The position numbers and the translations under genes were made by a program. The notes under the pieces were generated by a model. The model was not told the origin of the DNA. It did no database searches and was given only the letters and a program-made list of their open reading frames with translations. A stretch of 39,012 nt of DNA from Ruminococcus sp. (lineage in GTDB: Bacteria; Bacillota; Clostridia; Oscillospirales; Acutalibacteraceae), in the NCBI GenBank assembly GCA_017416065.1, contig JAFQDM010000004.1:1-39012 (forward strand). The letters are read 5' to 3'. This document shows, piece after piece, positions 25,471-32,538 of this stretch. How positions within the stretch are numbered: position 1 is the stretch's first letter; every line of letters starts with the position of its first letter.

Positions 25471-25524
25471 GCCCCCGAGAATGATCCGGTCAATTCATAA
25501 TTTGTCATCAGAGCAGAGATTTAA

Positions 25525-25553
25525 TTGCATTTTGCTTATGCTTGTGATATAAT
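25525..25553 (+). promoter_or_regulatory. Promoter of the tyrosine phosphatase gene
   Basis: -35 TTGCAT (25525-25530), 17-base spacer, TATAAT (25548-25553), about 60 bases before ATG. Confidence 0.7.
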
Positions 25554-25613
25554 CATTTGTCAGGGGTATCCCTTGCATAATATTTAAAAATTAACAGAAA
25601 GAAGGGGAAGAGT

Positions 25614-27026
25614 ATGAAAAACGGAATTATAAAAGAAGACGGACAGCTTATCTTTTATAAGGATGACATACCCTTTCACGCAGGAGTTATCAACATAGAC
25701 GGCCATATCTACTACGTGGGTCGTCACGGCAGGGTTGTGACGGGTCAGCACATTGTGCATAAGGAGATGGCCAACGGACTTCTTGAGAGAGGAACTTATA
25801 CCTTTGACGAGCAGGGAAGGCTTATCGAGGATTCCTTTATCCCTGCCAAGCGAGTCAGGTCCTCTCAATCAAGCTCTAAAAGCAAGAAGTCGTCTCACGG
25901 CAGAAGAAGAAAATCAGGCAAGTTCAGACTTACAAAAAAGAAGAAGATCCAGCTTGTTTGCATTGTGGTTGCTGTTGTGATGCTGTTTGGTCTGGCTGTG
26001 CTTATTGATGCAGTCAAATCCGGGCACGGGAGCAGCTCCTCTGCACAGACTCAAAGCACCATCTGTCTGCCTGAGTACAGCGAGCCTGTGGCGCTTTGCA
26101 CCACGGCAGGGCAGAAGCTCTATGCAAACCAGATAACCATGGAAAGCCTCAAGGGAATAGAGGTTTATCAGCCCCTTAGGTTTAGTTACGGCCTGGCAGG
26201 TGAAGACGGCATCTTATCCCTCAGCGAAAATGCGGATATGACAAAGTCAAGAACCTTTATTCTTGCCAAATCCGAGAATGTGCTTGAGCTTCATAATCTT
26301 AAGACAGGCACCACCTACTACTACACGGTTGAGGTTGGTGAGGAGAGGCGTACAGGCAGCTTTAAGACTGCAGAGGGCACAAGGTTTATTCAGATTCCCG
26401 GAGTTGCCAATACCCGCGACATTGGCGGATACACCACCTCTTCAGGCGAAACCGTAAAGCAGGGAATGATAATCCGCGGAACAGAGCTGGACGGCTTGGT
26501 TGAAGCATCCTACTTCCTTTCAGGCAAGGATGTGGAGGCAGTGCAGGAGCAGTTCTCCTTTGTTTACGATATGGACCTGAGGTACCCTTCGGAGGTTACG
26601 GAGGCTAAGGGCTCACGCCTGGGTGCAGATGTAGGCTACAAATGCTACGGAGCGCCTATGTACCTGAGTGCTTTCAACGATTCGTACAAGCAGGCAGTAA
26701 AGAACATCTTCTCTGACCTTGCAAAGGAAGAAAATTATCCCATGTATATGCATTGCACCTACGGTGCTGACCGCACGGGCACTATTGTTTATCTGCTTCA
26801 GGGCTTGCTCGGAATGTCTGAGCAGGATATGGTCAGGGAGTATCAGATGACGGGTATGCACGCACGTGAGTACGCAACCTCAACCCGTATGGATGCCATG
26901 GCAGAGAAGCTCTCTGAATTTCCGGGGGATACAACGGCTGAGAGGATAGAGCACTTTTTGACAAAGGAGATAGGCATCACAAATGCGCAGATACAGTCCA
27001 TAAGAGATATTCTTCTTGAGGACTGA
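25614..27026 (+). CDS. Membrane-anchored tyrosine phosphatase (PTP, Y_phosphatase3-like)
   Basis: A 470-residue protein. Residues 4-70 hold a short repeat-like region (DGQLIFY, DGHIYYVGRHGRVVTGQ, RGTYTFDEQGRL) resembling cell-wall/choline-binding repeats. Residues 80-111 are Ser/Lys/Arg-rich, then one membrane helix at about 112-132. After the helix come a fibronectin-like segment (155-255) and a phosphatase domain with NTRDIGGY (266-273), DMDLRYPSEV (319-328) and the P-loop HCTYGADRTG with C381 and R387. The positive-inside rule puts the phosphatase outside. Substrate unknown. AAGGGGAAG precedes ATG. Confidence 0.85.
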   Translation: MKNGIIKEDGQLIFYKDDIPFHAGVINIDGHIYYVGRHGRVVTGQHIVHKEMANGLLERGTYTFDEQGRLIEDSFIPAKRVRSSQSSSKSKKSSHGRRRKSGKFRLTKKKKIQLVCIVVAVVMLFGLAVLIDAVKSGHGSSSSAQTQSTICLPEYSEPVALCTTAGQKLYANQITMESLKGIEVYQPLRFSYGLAGEDGILSLSENADMTKSRTFILAKSENVLELHNLKTGTTYYYTVEVGEERRTGSFKTAEGTRFIQIPGVANTRDIGGYTTSSGETVKQGMIIRGTELDGLVEASYFLSGKDVEAVQEQFSFVYDMDLRYPSEVTEAKGSRLGADVGYKCYGAPMYLSAFNDSYKQAVKNIFSDLAKEENYPMYMHCTYGADRTGTIVYLLQGLLGMSEQDMVREYQMTGMHAREYATSTRMDAMAEKLSEFPGDTTAERIEHFLTKEIGITNAQIQSIRDILLED

Positions 27027-27051
27027 GCCCCATAGATAGTGTGAATATAAG

Positions 27052-27081
27052 AAAACGGAGTGATCTTCACTCCGTTTTTTT
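27052..27081 (+). terminator. Terminator after the phosphatase gene
   Basis: Arms AAAACGGAGTGA and TCACTCCGTTTT with a 3-base loop and a long T run. Confidence 0.93.
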
Positions 27082-27104
27082 GTGTGCCGATGTGCCTTAT
27101 GGGC

Positions 27105-27139
27105 AGGGCTTTTGTGAGAACAGCCATCGTAGGGGCAGG
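27105..27139. repeat. 35-bp direct repeat, left copy
   Basis: The 35 bases from AGGGCTTTTGTGAGAAC to GGGGCAGG are identical to 27337-27371. The right end runs into a GGGGCAGG/CCTGCCC hairpin. The copies bracket about 197 bases of palindromic elements. Confidence 0.9.
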
Positions 27140-27201
27140 TCTCTGTGCCTGCCCGTTACACTTCCCATATGCAAACCCTTTCGGCGACAGAGGAAGTAAG
27201 A

Positions 27202-27249
27202 GTCCCCCTTGCCTAAAGGGGGAAGGATTGCGGAGCAATTCAGGGGGAT
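27202..27249. repeat. Small palindromic intergenic element (CCCCCTT type)
   Basis: A compact element with stem TCCCCCTT/AAAGGGGGA, then GATTGC-GGA-GCAATTC, then a second GGGGGAT end. This look is common for short, scattered repeats in gut Firmicutes intergenic DNA. It has no coding capacity. Confidence 0.7.
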
Positions 27250-27286
27250 ATGTAATTGAGGTAAGAAGTAATAGGTAAGCAGCAGA

Positions 27287-27340
27287 CAATCCTCCCGTCA
27301 AAACCCGACGGTTTTGCCACCCTCCTTTACACAAGGAGGG
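27287..27340. repeat. Small palindromic intergenic element (CAATCCTCC type)
   Basis: Starts CAATCCTCCCGTC, contains the hairpin AAAACCCGACGGTTTT, and ends in the hairpin CCCTCCTTTACACAAGGAGGG (given as arms CCCTCCTT and AAGGAGGG). It abuts the right 35-bp repeat. It resembles another family of dispersed short repeats in Clostridia. Confidence 0.65.
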
Positions 27341-27371
27341 CTTTTGTGAGAACAGCCATCGTAGGGGCAGG
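27337..27371. repeat. 35-bp direct repeat, right copy
   Basis: Identical over 35 bases to 27105-27139, same orientation. Beyond it the sequences differ. Confidence 0.9.
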
Positions 27372-27435
27372 GCCCCTGCAATTTGCTGCTGTGGGTATCA
27401 GCGTTGGTGGTGTGCCTTGCTCAGATAAAACTTAA

Positions 27436-27537
27436 AAGGACAAAGCGGTCGGCAGAGGTGCCGACCGCTTTGCTTCAAGGGGGGTCTTTATGTGGGAATG
27501 TTGTGGGGCAGATTAAGCTGAAGGGTTTCCCCTTTCA
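27436..27537 (-). ncRNA. Candidate ECF-controlled small RNA
   Basis: The interval is bounded by a perfect match to the local ECF promoter motif (27542-27571) and a strong terminator hairpin (27442-27471), both on the - strand, predicting an RNA of about 100 nt. It overlaps the 3'UTR of the sigma operon. A 16-codon frame (MKGETLQLNLPHNIPT, 27488-27538) begins at the predicted start point but has no Shine-Dalgarno. So either a noncoding RNA or a leaderless micropeptide is possible. Entirely inferred from promoter-terminator geometry. Confidence 0.5.
27442..27471 (-). terminator. Terminator of the ECF operon and of the candidate small RNA
   Basis: A perfect 13-pair hairpin, arms AAAGCGGTCGGCA and TGCCGACCGCTTT. 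On the - strand it is followed by GTCCTTTTAAG, a moderate T run. It lies 110 bases beyond the stop of the LRR-dockerin gene. Confidence 0.8.
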
Positions 27538-27541
27538 TAAA

Positions 27542-27571
27542 TAATACAATTGACCTGTGCAAAACATCACA
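27542..27571 (-). promoter_or_regulatory. ECF promoter motif, site C
   Basis: TGTGATGTTTT, 10 bases, ATTGTATTA on the - strand: identical in both boxes and spacing to sites A and B. It lies 10 bases after the stop of the LRR-dockerin gene and points away from it. Confidence 0.75.
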
Positions 27572-27581
27572 AAAATTTTAA

Positions 27582-28985
27582 TTATATTTTCACCAGACCT
27601 GCAATAGATTTCTGCACGGCGGTTGCATCCTTAACGTTTACCTTGCCGTCTGTGTTCACGTCTGCATTTTTGTAGATGAATACGCTCTGAGAGATTCCTG
27701 CGCAGTATTTCTGGATGGCTGTGGCGTCTTTGACGTTGACCGCGTTATCATCGTTCACGTCTCCCTGTGTGCGCACATTCCACGCAAGCTCCAGAAGCTC
27801 CTTCTTGTTGTTTGCAATTGCATCTCGGGCGCTGAGGGCACATTCGTCCTCGTACAAAAGGAAGCCTTGGGCATCGCCTATGTAAAAGCCGTAGCTTGTA
27901 ACAAAGCTGTCGTCGGTGATGATCTCGTCAGAGGTTGCCGAATCAGGGATGGTAGGGGGCTCTGTAGAGTCAACGGTGGGCGCTATGGTTGGTGATTCGG
28001 TGGGCGCCTGGGTTACGGGAGCCTGGGTTTCGGGAGCTTCGGTTATAGGCTCTGTGCAGACTGTGGGTGCTATGGTGAAATCAGGTGTGGGCTCAAAGGG
28101 AGCCTGGGGCGTTGTGTACTGGGGAGTATCATTGCTTGTTCCTACGGTGGTCTCCTCTGTGGGGTCGGTTTGAGTGTAGCCGGGAGCAGTGGGGGTAACG
28201 GGCACTGTAGGGAGCTTGTTGCTGTTCCACTCATCAGGGAACTGAACACCGCTTCCCTTAAAGGCATCCTTCATAACATAGGTGCGAAGGCCCGCATCAG
28301 AGGTACTGCTGATGCTTGTAAGGTCTCGGCATTGGGCGAATGCCATATCTCCTATGTAATTAAGATAGTTTGTGAATTCCAGGGAGGTGAGTCCGCTTCC
28401 GTAGAATGCATAGGAGTCAACCTGGCTTACGTGTTCGGGAAAATCTATGCTCTTAAGGCTTGTGCAGTAGGCAAACATACCCTCCTTAATAACCTGTGCA
28501 TCAGAGGGCAGAATTACGTCGGAAAGGGAAGTGCAGCCGTAGAACATATAGTCCCCAAGCTTTGCCTTGGGAGGTATAAGCACGCTCCTGAGGCTTTTGC
28601 AGTATCTGAAGGCGCCCGTGCCTGCGTATTTAAGGGTAGAGGGGAGCCGAAGGGTCTCCAGAGCGCAGTTGTAGAAGGCTTCTGAACCTATGAAGGTGAT
28701 GCCTTCTGAAACGGTAACGTCCTTGACCTGCGTTTCGTAGAATGCGTGGGAGCCTATCTCCTTGACGGGTATGCCGTCAATGCTTGCAGGCACCTGAATG
28801 ATGTCGTCTTCTCCTGTGTAGAAGAGGATGGTGATGGTGTTGTTGTCGAGCACCTCGTAGATATATTCATCGTTCTGATATAATTGTCTTTCGTCTGTCT
28901 GCTGCGGAGCTGCATAGGCTGTAGAGCTTGCAAGCATCAATACTGCCAATGCAATGCACACCCATTTTTTGATACTGTTCCTCAT
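27582..28985 (-). CDS. Secreted BspA-type leucine-rich-repeat protein with C-terminal dockerin
   Basis: A 467-residue secreted protein. Residues 1-25 are a signal peptide (VCIALAVLMLASSTAYA). Residues about 45-245 hold BspA/LRR_5-type repeats with the pattern I-x-x-x-AF-x-x-C-x-x-L-x-x-V-x-L-P (for example GSEAFYNCALETLRLPSTLK). Residues 258-348 are a Pro/Thr/Glu linker. Residues 408-465 are a type I dockerin: DVNDDNAVNVKDATAIQK and DVNTDGKVNVKDATAVQK are its two calcium-binding repeats. It should dock to a cohesin, none being in this window. It is the third gene of the sigma operon, 18 bases after the anti-sigma gene. GGGGGAAAT precedes ATG. Confidence 0.9.
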   Translation of the reverse strand: MRNSIKKWVCIALAVLMLASSTAYAAPQQTDERQLYQNDEYIYEVLDNNTITILFYTGEDDIIQVPASIDGIPVKEIGSHAFYETQVKDVTVSEGITFIGSEAFYNCALETLRLPSTLKYAGTGAFRYCKSLRSVLIPPKAKLGDYMFYGCTSLSDVILPSDAQVIKEGMFAYCTSLKSIDFPEHVSQVDSYAFYGSGLTSLEFTNYLNYIGDMAFAQCRDLTSISSTSDAGLRTYVMKDAFKGSGVQFPDEWNSNKLPTVPVTPTAPGYTQTDPTEETTVGTSNDTPQYTTPQAPFEPTPDFTIAPTVCTEPITEAPETQAPVTQAPTESPTIAPTVDSTEPPTIPDSATSDEIITDDSFVTSYGFYIGDAQGFLLYEDECALSARDAIANNKKELLELAWNVRTQGDVNDDNAVNVKDATAIQKYCAGISQSVFIYKNADVNTDGKVNVKDATAVQKSIAGLVKI

Positions 28986-29003
28986 AACATTTCCCCCGTG
29001 GAT

Positions 29004-29945
29004 TTAGTTTATATCTGTCATGGCGCTGACAGAATAGGTTGTGTCTGTAACCCTGAGTTCCCCATTTTCTATCTCAAGCACTCTCCATACATTCCCCTTT
29101 GAGAGTGCATCAATGCTGTATTCGCCCACAAGTGAGCTGCCCTTGTAGAGGGTGAGGGTGGCACCTGACTGAGCAAGAGGCAGGCTGTTTTCGTCCTTGA
29201 GGGAGGAGTAGGAGCCGACGCTCAGGCGCCACACACCTTGGCAGTCGCCTCTGAAGGTTACCGTTTCGGGAGAGTGGGGTGCAGAGCTGTCTGTGTCCAA
29301 AGCCGCAAGCACCTCTCCCTGCGCATTCAAAATATCGCTTTTAAAGTAGTGGAGCTTTTCTGTTTTGTCTTCGGTTGTCAGGGTAAGGAAGGCGTCAAGG
29401 TCGCAATCCTCGGTCCAGGTAAGCACCGCGCGGTAGGTGTCCTCTGTCATCTTTGGGCATACATATATGTTTTCTGAGGCATTTCCCACAAAGGGGATAA
29501 AGCCCTCGGCGGTAACCTCTATCTGCAAAGCCTCCTCTTGGGGAAGCTTTGCCGTAACCCGTCCTTTTTCGTCTGTATAGGCTGTGAGGGTGTTGCCGTT
29601 TTCGTCCTTCAGGTACTCACCCTCGGAATTCAGGAAGCTTACCTTTGCGCCTCCTACCTGTGCAAGGTTTGTGGCAGAGGAGATCCTGAAGTGCATATCC
29701 TTGGTGACTGCAGGCGGTGAGCTTCTCAGCACAGAGAACAAAAGCAGTGCGCAGGCAACTATCGCTACAGCCGCGGCGGCAGAAAGGGCGGCTCTTTGAA
29801 GGAGGACAAGCCCGGGCTTTTTCTTTGGTGCATCCTCAAGGCTCAGATTGGAGAGGATATGGTCTTTGAAGTTTTCGGGAAGCTGTACGCTGTTCACGGA
29901 CTTTTTGTAAGCATCAGAAAATCTGTTGTCAGTCAAAGTAATCAT
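29004..29945 (-). CDS. Probable transmembrane anti-sigma factor with extracellular sensor domain
   Basis: A 313-residue protein. Residues 1-50 are cytosolic and probably bind the sigma factor (DAYKKSVNSVQLPENFKDHI). Residues 52-73 form one membrane helix. The exported part begins with a carboxypeptidase-regulatory-like beta domain (about 84-155, with GGAKVSFLNSEGEYL and AYTDEKGRVTAKLP). It continues with a second domain (about 165-250) containing AVLTWTEDCDLDAFLTLTTE, similar to the LTW-x-DLD-x-L pattern of YfaP-like domains. It overlaps the sigma gene by 17 bases, typical of sigma/anti-sigma pairs. No zinc-binding HxxxCxxC motif is seen. Role inferred from context. Confidence 0.75.
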   Translation of the reverse strand: MITLTDNRFSDAYKKSVNSVQLPENFKDHILSNLSLEDAPKKKPGLVLLQRAALSAAAAVAIVACALLLFSVLRSSPPAVTKDMHFRISSATNLAQVGGAKVSFLNSEGEYLKDENGNTLTAYTDEKGRVTAKLPQEEALQIEVTAEGFIPFVGNASENIYVCPKMTEDTYRAVLTWTEDCDLDAFLTLTTEDKTEKLHYFKSDILNAQGEVLAALDTDSSAPHSPETVTFRGDCQGVWRLSVGSYSSLKDENSLPLAQSGATLTLYKGSSLVGEYSIDALSKGNVWRVLEIENGELRVTDTTYSVSAMTDIN

Positions 29946-30405
29946 CTCCTATCTTTTCTTTCAGTAATTTTCGTCCCCGCTGAAGTCGGGTAGACACCGC
30001 TGACTCGGTGATGCCAAGAGCTTTTGCGATCTGCTTCTGGGTGTAATCCTCGTAATAAAAAAGGTGGATAACTATTCTGTATTTTTCGGGCAGGGAGTTT
30101 ACTATCTCTGCAAGGCCCGAGGAGTAGGTGTCGCAAACACTCATATTTTCGTCAAGCTCTGCGTAGTTTCTGCGGTAGGCAGAGCTCAGGTGATTCTTGC
30201 ATATATTGATGGTAACACGAATGAGCCAGGCTTTTTCGTGTTCATCCGATGAAAACTGCGGGGCAGAGCTCATATAGCGGAGAAACGCATCCTGGACCAT
30301 ATCCTGAGCATCCTGCATATTCTTTGTGTATGTATAGGCTACTCGCATAAGGCTTTCGCCGTATTTTTCCAGCGCCTGCTCTGCGGCGCGCCTGAGGTCA
30401 GACAA
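29929..30405 (-). CDS. ECF-type RNA polymerase sigma factor
   Basis: A 158-residue sigma-70 family protein of ECF size. Region 2 is at about residues 10-75 (YTYTKNMQDAQDMVQDAFLR, then KAWLIRVTINICKNHL). Region 4 is at about 100-152 (LPEKYRIVIHLFYYEDYTQK, then QIAKALGITESAVSTRLQRG, a helix-turn-helix). The start is TTG at 30405 with GGGGGGAG before it. It is the first gene of an operon with the anti-sigma and LRR-dockerin genes. The operon promoter (site A) carries the same motif as two other local sites, which suggests autoregulation. Confidence 0.93.
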   Translation of the reverse strand: MSDLRRAAEQALEKYGESLMRVAYTYTKNMQDAQDMVQDAFLRYMSSAPQFSSDEHEKAWLIRVTINICKNHLSSAYRRNYAELDENMSVCDTYSSGLAEIVNSLPEKYRIVIHLFYYEDYTQKQIAKALGITESAVSTRLQRGRKLLKEKIGDDYFD

Positions 30406-30428
30406 GCTTCTCCCCCCCTTTACATCTT

Positions 30429-30458
30429 TAATACAATTGTGAAGACCAAAACATCACA
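30429..30458 (-). promoter_or_regulatory. ECF promoter motif, site A (sigma operon)
   Basis: TGTGATGTTTT, 10 bases, ATTGTATTA on the - strand, ending about 24 bases before the TTG start of the sigma gene. AT-rich sequence upstream could act as an UP element. Confidence 0.8.
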
Positions 30459-30544
30459 ATAATTTGCAAAAATATATTTTATACGATTTATATTACCACA
30501 GAGTCCTTTGCTCTTCAATAAAATGCAAAAAATTCAGAATGTTT

Positions 30545-30574
30545 TGTGATGTTTTTAGTTTGTGGATTGTATTA
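30545..30574 (+). promoter_or_regulatory. ECF promoter motif, site B (divergent dockerin gene)
   Basis: TGTGATGTTTT, 10 bases, ATTGTATTA on the + strand, 51 bases before the ATG at 30626. It is divergent from site A. The leader contains a 6-codon ATG...TAA frame (30590-30610) after GAGAGG, which could be incidental. Confidence 0.8.
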
Positions 30575-30625
30575 GGTTCAGAGAGGAAAATGAATCCCTC
30601 AAAACAATAAAAAGGAGTTGTTTTT

Positions 30626-32203
30626 ATGAACCGAAAGAGATTTTTGTCTGCAATACTTGCAATGCTTATACTGCTGTCAGTTGCCGTGCCCTCGGCTATG
30701 GCGGCTGAGCAGTACGGTGAGCTTTACGTTGCCGTGGGTAACGTAACGGATGACGGCAGGGTGAACGTTAAGGATGCCACAGCCGTGCAAAAGCATCTGG
30801 CAGGAATCATCACTCTGACAGGAGCACAGCTTCTGGCCGCCGACACAAACGGCGACGGAACAGTTAACATCAAGGATGCCACCGTGATTCAAAAGCACAT
30901 TGCAGGATTTTCCCAGGTGTCTCAGATAGGGGTGGTCATAACCCTTCCGGAGCCCACTCCCGATGAGGAGACGCCGGAAACAGAGGTGATCCCCACCTGC
31001 ACAGGGTGCGACATCCCCGTGCCTATCCTGCCTGATGTTACTCAGCCTGTGACCACATCCCCTGCAACAACGCCCCAAGACCCCGTAGAGCTTCCCTCTA
31101 CTCCCGATACTGCTCAAGGGGATATATACTTTAACGTTGAGTGCTCTCTGAGAGTGAGCGACTACGAGGGTCGGGATACGGGAGGAACGGTTCTCTACCT
31201 GATAAACGATCTGCAGGAGCTCAAAGACGTGCTTTCAACCATCAAGGTGACAATGTACGGCGACGGCACCTACACAACGCCTGACGTAAGCCCTGAGTAC
31301 TCAGAGGAGTTCTTTAAGGAGTACGCACTTGTTGTTTCCTTAAACTGCGTAGGCGGCAGCAACTGCAGCCAGGAAATAGACAGACTCTCAGTTGAAGGCA
31401 ACGTCCTCACTACTCACAGAACTCTTTATCACCCCTTCATTATGCTTTGCGATATGAACTGGCAGTATGTGCTTGTGAAGGTAAAGGCGGAGGACGTTGA
31501 GAGTGTGGAGCTGCTTGCAGATGATACATATATTGACGAGTGTACTCAGGAGGATCCCACATTGCCTGTCGCCACTCTGCCCACAGACCCTACAGAGCCT
31601 GCGGAAACCATTCCTGCACTTACCACAGAGCCTGAGACCGAGCCTGTTTCCACCCTGCCCACAGAGCCTGAGACCGAGCCTGTTCCCACTCTGTCCACAG
31701 AGCCTGCCGAAACCCAAAAGCCCGTGGATGAAACCACCCCTGTCAAGCCCGGATACATCCCCTTTGACATCATAGAAGAGGGCAGGATCACAGACTACAA
31801 AGGCTCTGACGAAACAAAAGTGTTCTATGCCGATTCAGTAGAAAAGGCGCTGGAGGCATATGCCCAGATAGTGCTTGACCCTTACTATCAGGGCACCTAC
31901 TTCTTAAATCCCACCCTTGACGAAAAGTACAACGAGGAGTACTTTGAGGATAAGGCGCTTATAATCTCTCTCAACTGCGTAGGAGGCAGTAACTGCTACC
32001 AGAGCATTAATAAGCTGACGGTTTGCGACGGTGTGCTCACTCTGCACAGAAATCTGTACAAACCGGTGATAGTTACCTGTGATATGAATTATCAGTACGT
32101 GCTCATAGAGGTAGACAAAGCACACGTGGGCACCGTAACGGGCATGGAAAATCACAACACCTACTATACCATCGAGGAAGAAGGTATTGATGTTCCCTGG
32201 TGA
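30626..32203 (+). CDS. Secreted protein with N-terminal dockerin and duplicated novel domain
   Basis: A 525-residue secreted protein. Residues 1-27 are a signal peptide. A dockerin follows at once (38-95), with the repeats TDDGRVNVKDATAVQKHLAG and DTNGDGTVNIKDATVIQKHI. After a linker come two copies of one domain (about 170-300 and 380-510). Both carry SLNCVGGSNC (238-247, 448-457) and CDMNxQYVL (275-283, 485-493). A Pro/Thr/Glu linker with LPTEPETEPV-type repeats separates them. The fold is unknown to me; the layout is faintly like PrcB C-terminal domains. An N-terminal dockerin is unusual. AAAGGAG precedes ATG. Confidence 0.88.
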   Translation: MNRKRFLSAILAMLILLSVAVPSAMAAEQYGELYVAVGNVTDDGRVNVKDATAVQKHLAGIITLTGAQLLAADTNGDGTVNIKDATVIQKHIAGFSQVSQIGVVITLPEPTPDEETPETEVIPTCTGCDIPVPILPDVTQPVTTSPATTPQDPVELPSTPDTAQGDIYFNVECSLRVSDYEGRDTGGTVLYLINDLQELKDVLSTIKVTMYGDGTYTTPDVSPEYSEEFFKEYALVVSLNCVGGSNCSQEIDRLSVEGNVLTTHRTLYHPFIMLCDMNWQYVLVKVKAEDVESVELLADDTYIDECTQEDPTLPVATLPTDPTEPAETIPALTTEPETEPVSTLPTEPETEPVPTLSTEPAETQKPVDETTPVKPGYIPFDIIEEGRITDYKGSDETKVFYADSVEKALEAYAQIVLDPYYQGTYFLNPTLDEKYNEEYFEDKALIISLNCVGGSNCYQSINKLTVCDGVLTLHRNLYKPVIVTCDMNYQYVLIEVDKAHVGTVTGMENHNTYYTIEEEGIDVPW

Positions 32204-32262
32204 ATCCGAGGCAAAGCAAGGGGACTGTGAATGCTGACACCTGATAAGGAAATGATTCTATA

Positions 32263-32299
32263 AACAAGAGGAATTTGCCGTACAAATTCCCTGCTTGTT
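32263..32299 (+). terminator. Hairpin after the dockerin gene
   Basis: Imperfect stem with arms AACAAG-GGAATTT and AAATTCC-CTTGTT around GCCGTAC, lying about 60 bases after the stop. No T run follows, so it may be an mRNA 3' structure rather than a terminator. Confidence 0.4.
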
Positions 32300-32314
32300 A
32301 AGGTATAAGACAAA

Positions 32315-32361
32315 ACCGCCCGATAAGGAACGAAGAATTCCTTTTCGGGTGGTATCTTTTT
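32315..32361 (+). terminator. Terminator of the dockerin gene
   Basis: Long hairpin of about 15 pairs with arms ACCGCCCGATAAGGAA and TTCCTTTTCGGGTGGT (one T-T mismatch, one G-T), followed by ATCTTTTTG. Confidence 0.85.
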
Positions 32362-32366
32362 GTGCA

Positions 32367-32538
32367 GTTTCAAACCTGAGGTTTGAAGTGAAGTTGTCAT
32401 AAATGACAGTGAAGTTTTTGCTTTTTGGGCAAAAGTGAAGTTAAGTTTGCCTCAAAACACTTGCGAAGCAAACTTCACTACAAAGTAACTTCACTGCGTG
32501 CTCGCAACTTCACTTGCCCTTACGGGCAAACTTAGTTT
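32367..32538. repeat. Hairpin array B with inverted AAGTGAAGTT linkers
   Basis: Linker AAGTGAAGTT occurs at 32386, 32408 (as AGTGAAGTT) and 32433. Its reverse complement AACTTCACTT occurs at 32471, 32487 and 32506. Between them stand hairpins CAAACC/GGTTTG, GTCAT/ATGAC, TTTGC/GCAAA, an apical AAGTTTGC/GCAAACTT region, TAC/GTA, GCG/CGC and GCCC/GGGC. The three forward and three inverted linkers can pair in nested order. No open frame crosses it. The design equals array A at 11194 although the linker word differs. Confidence 0.85.

Noticed and set aside
27105-27371. An insertion sequence between the 35-bp repeats
   Set aside because: No transposase frame exists between them and the repeats are too long for a target-site duplication.
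30590-30610. A 6-codon leader frame (MNPSKQ) after GAGAGG before the dockerin gene
   Set aside because: Too short to judge. The spacing to ATG is tight, and there is no attenuator structure next to it.
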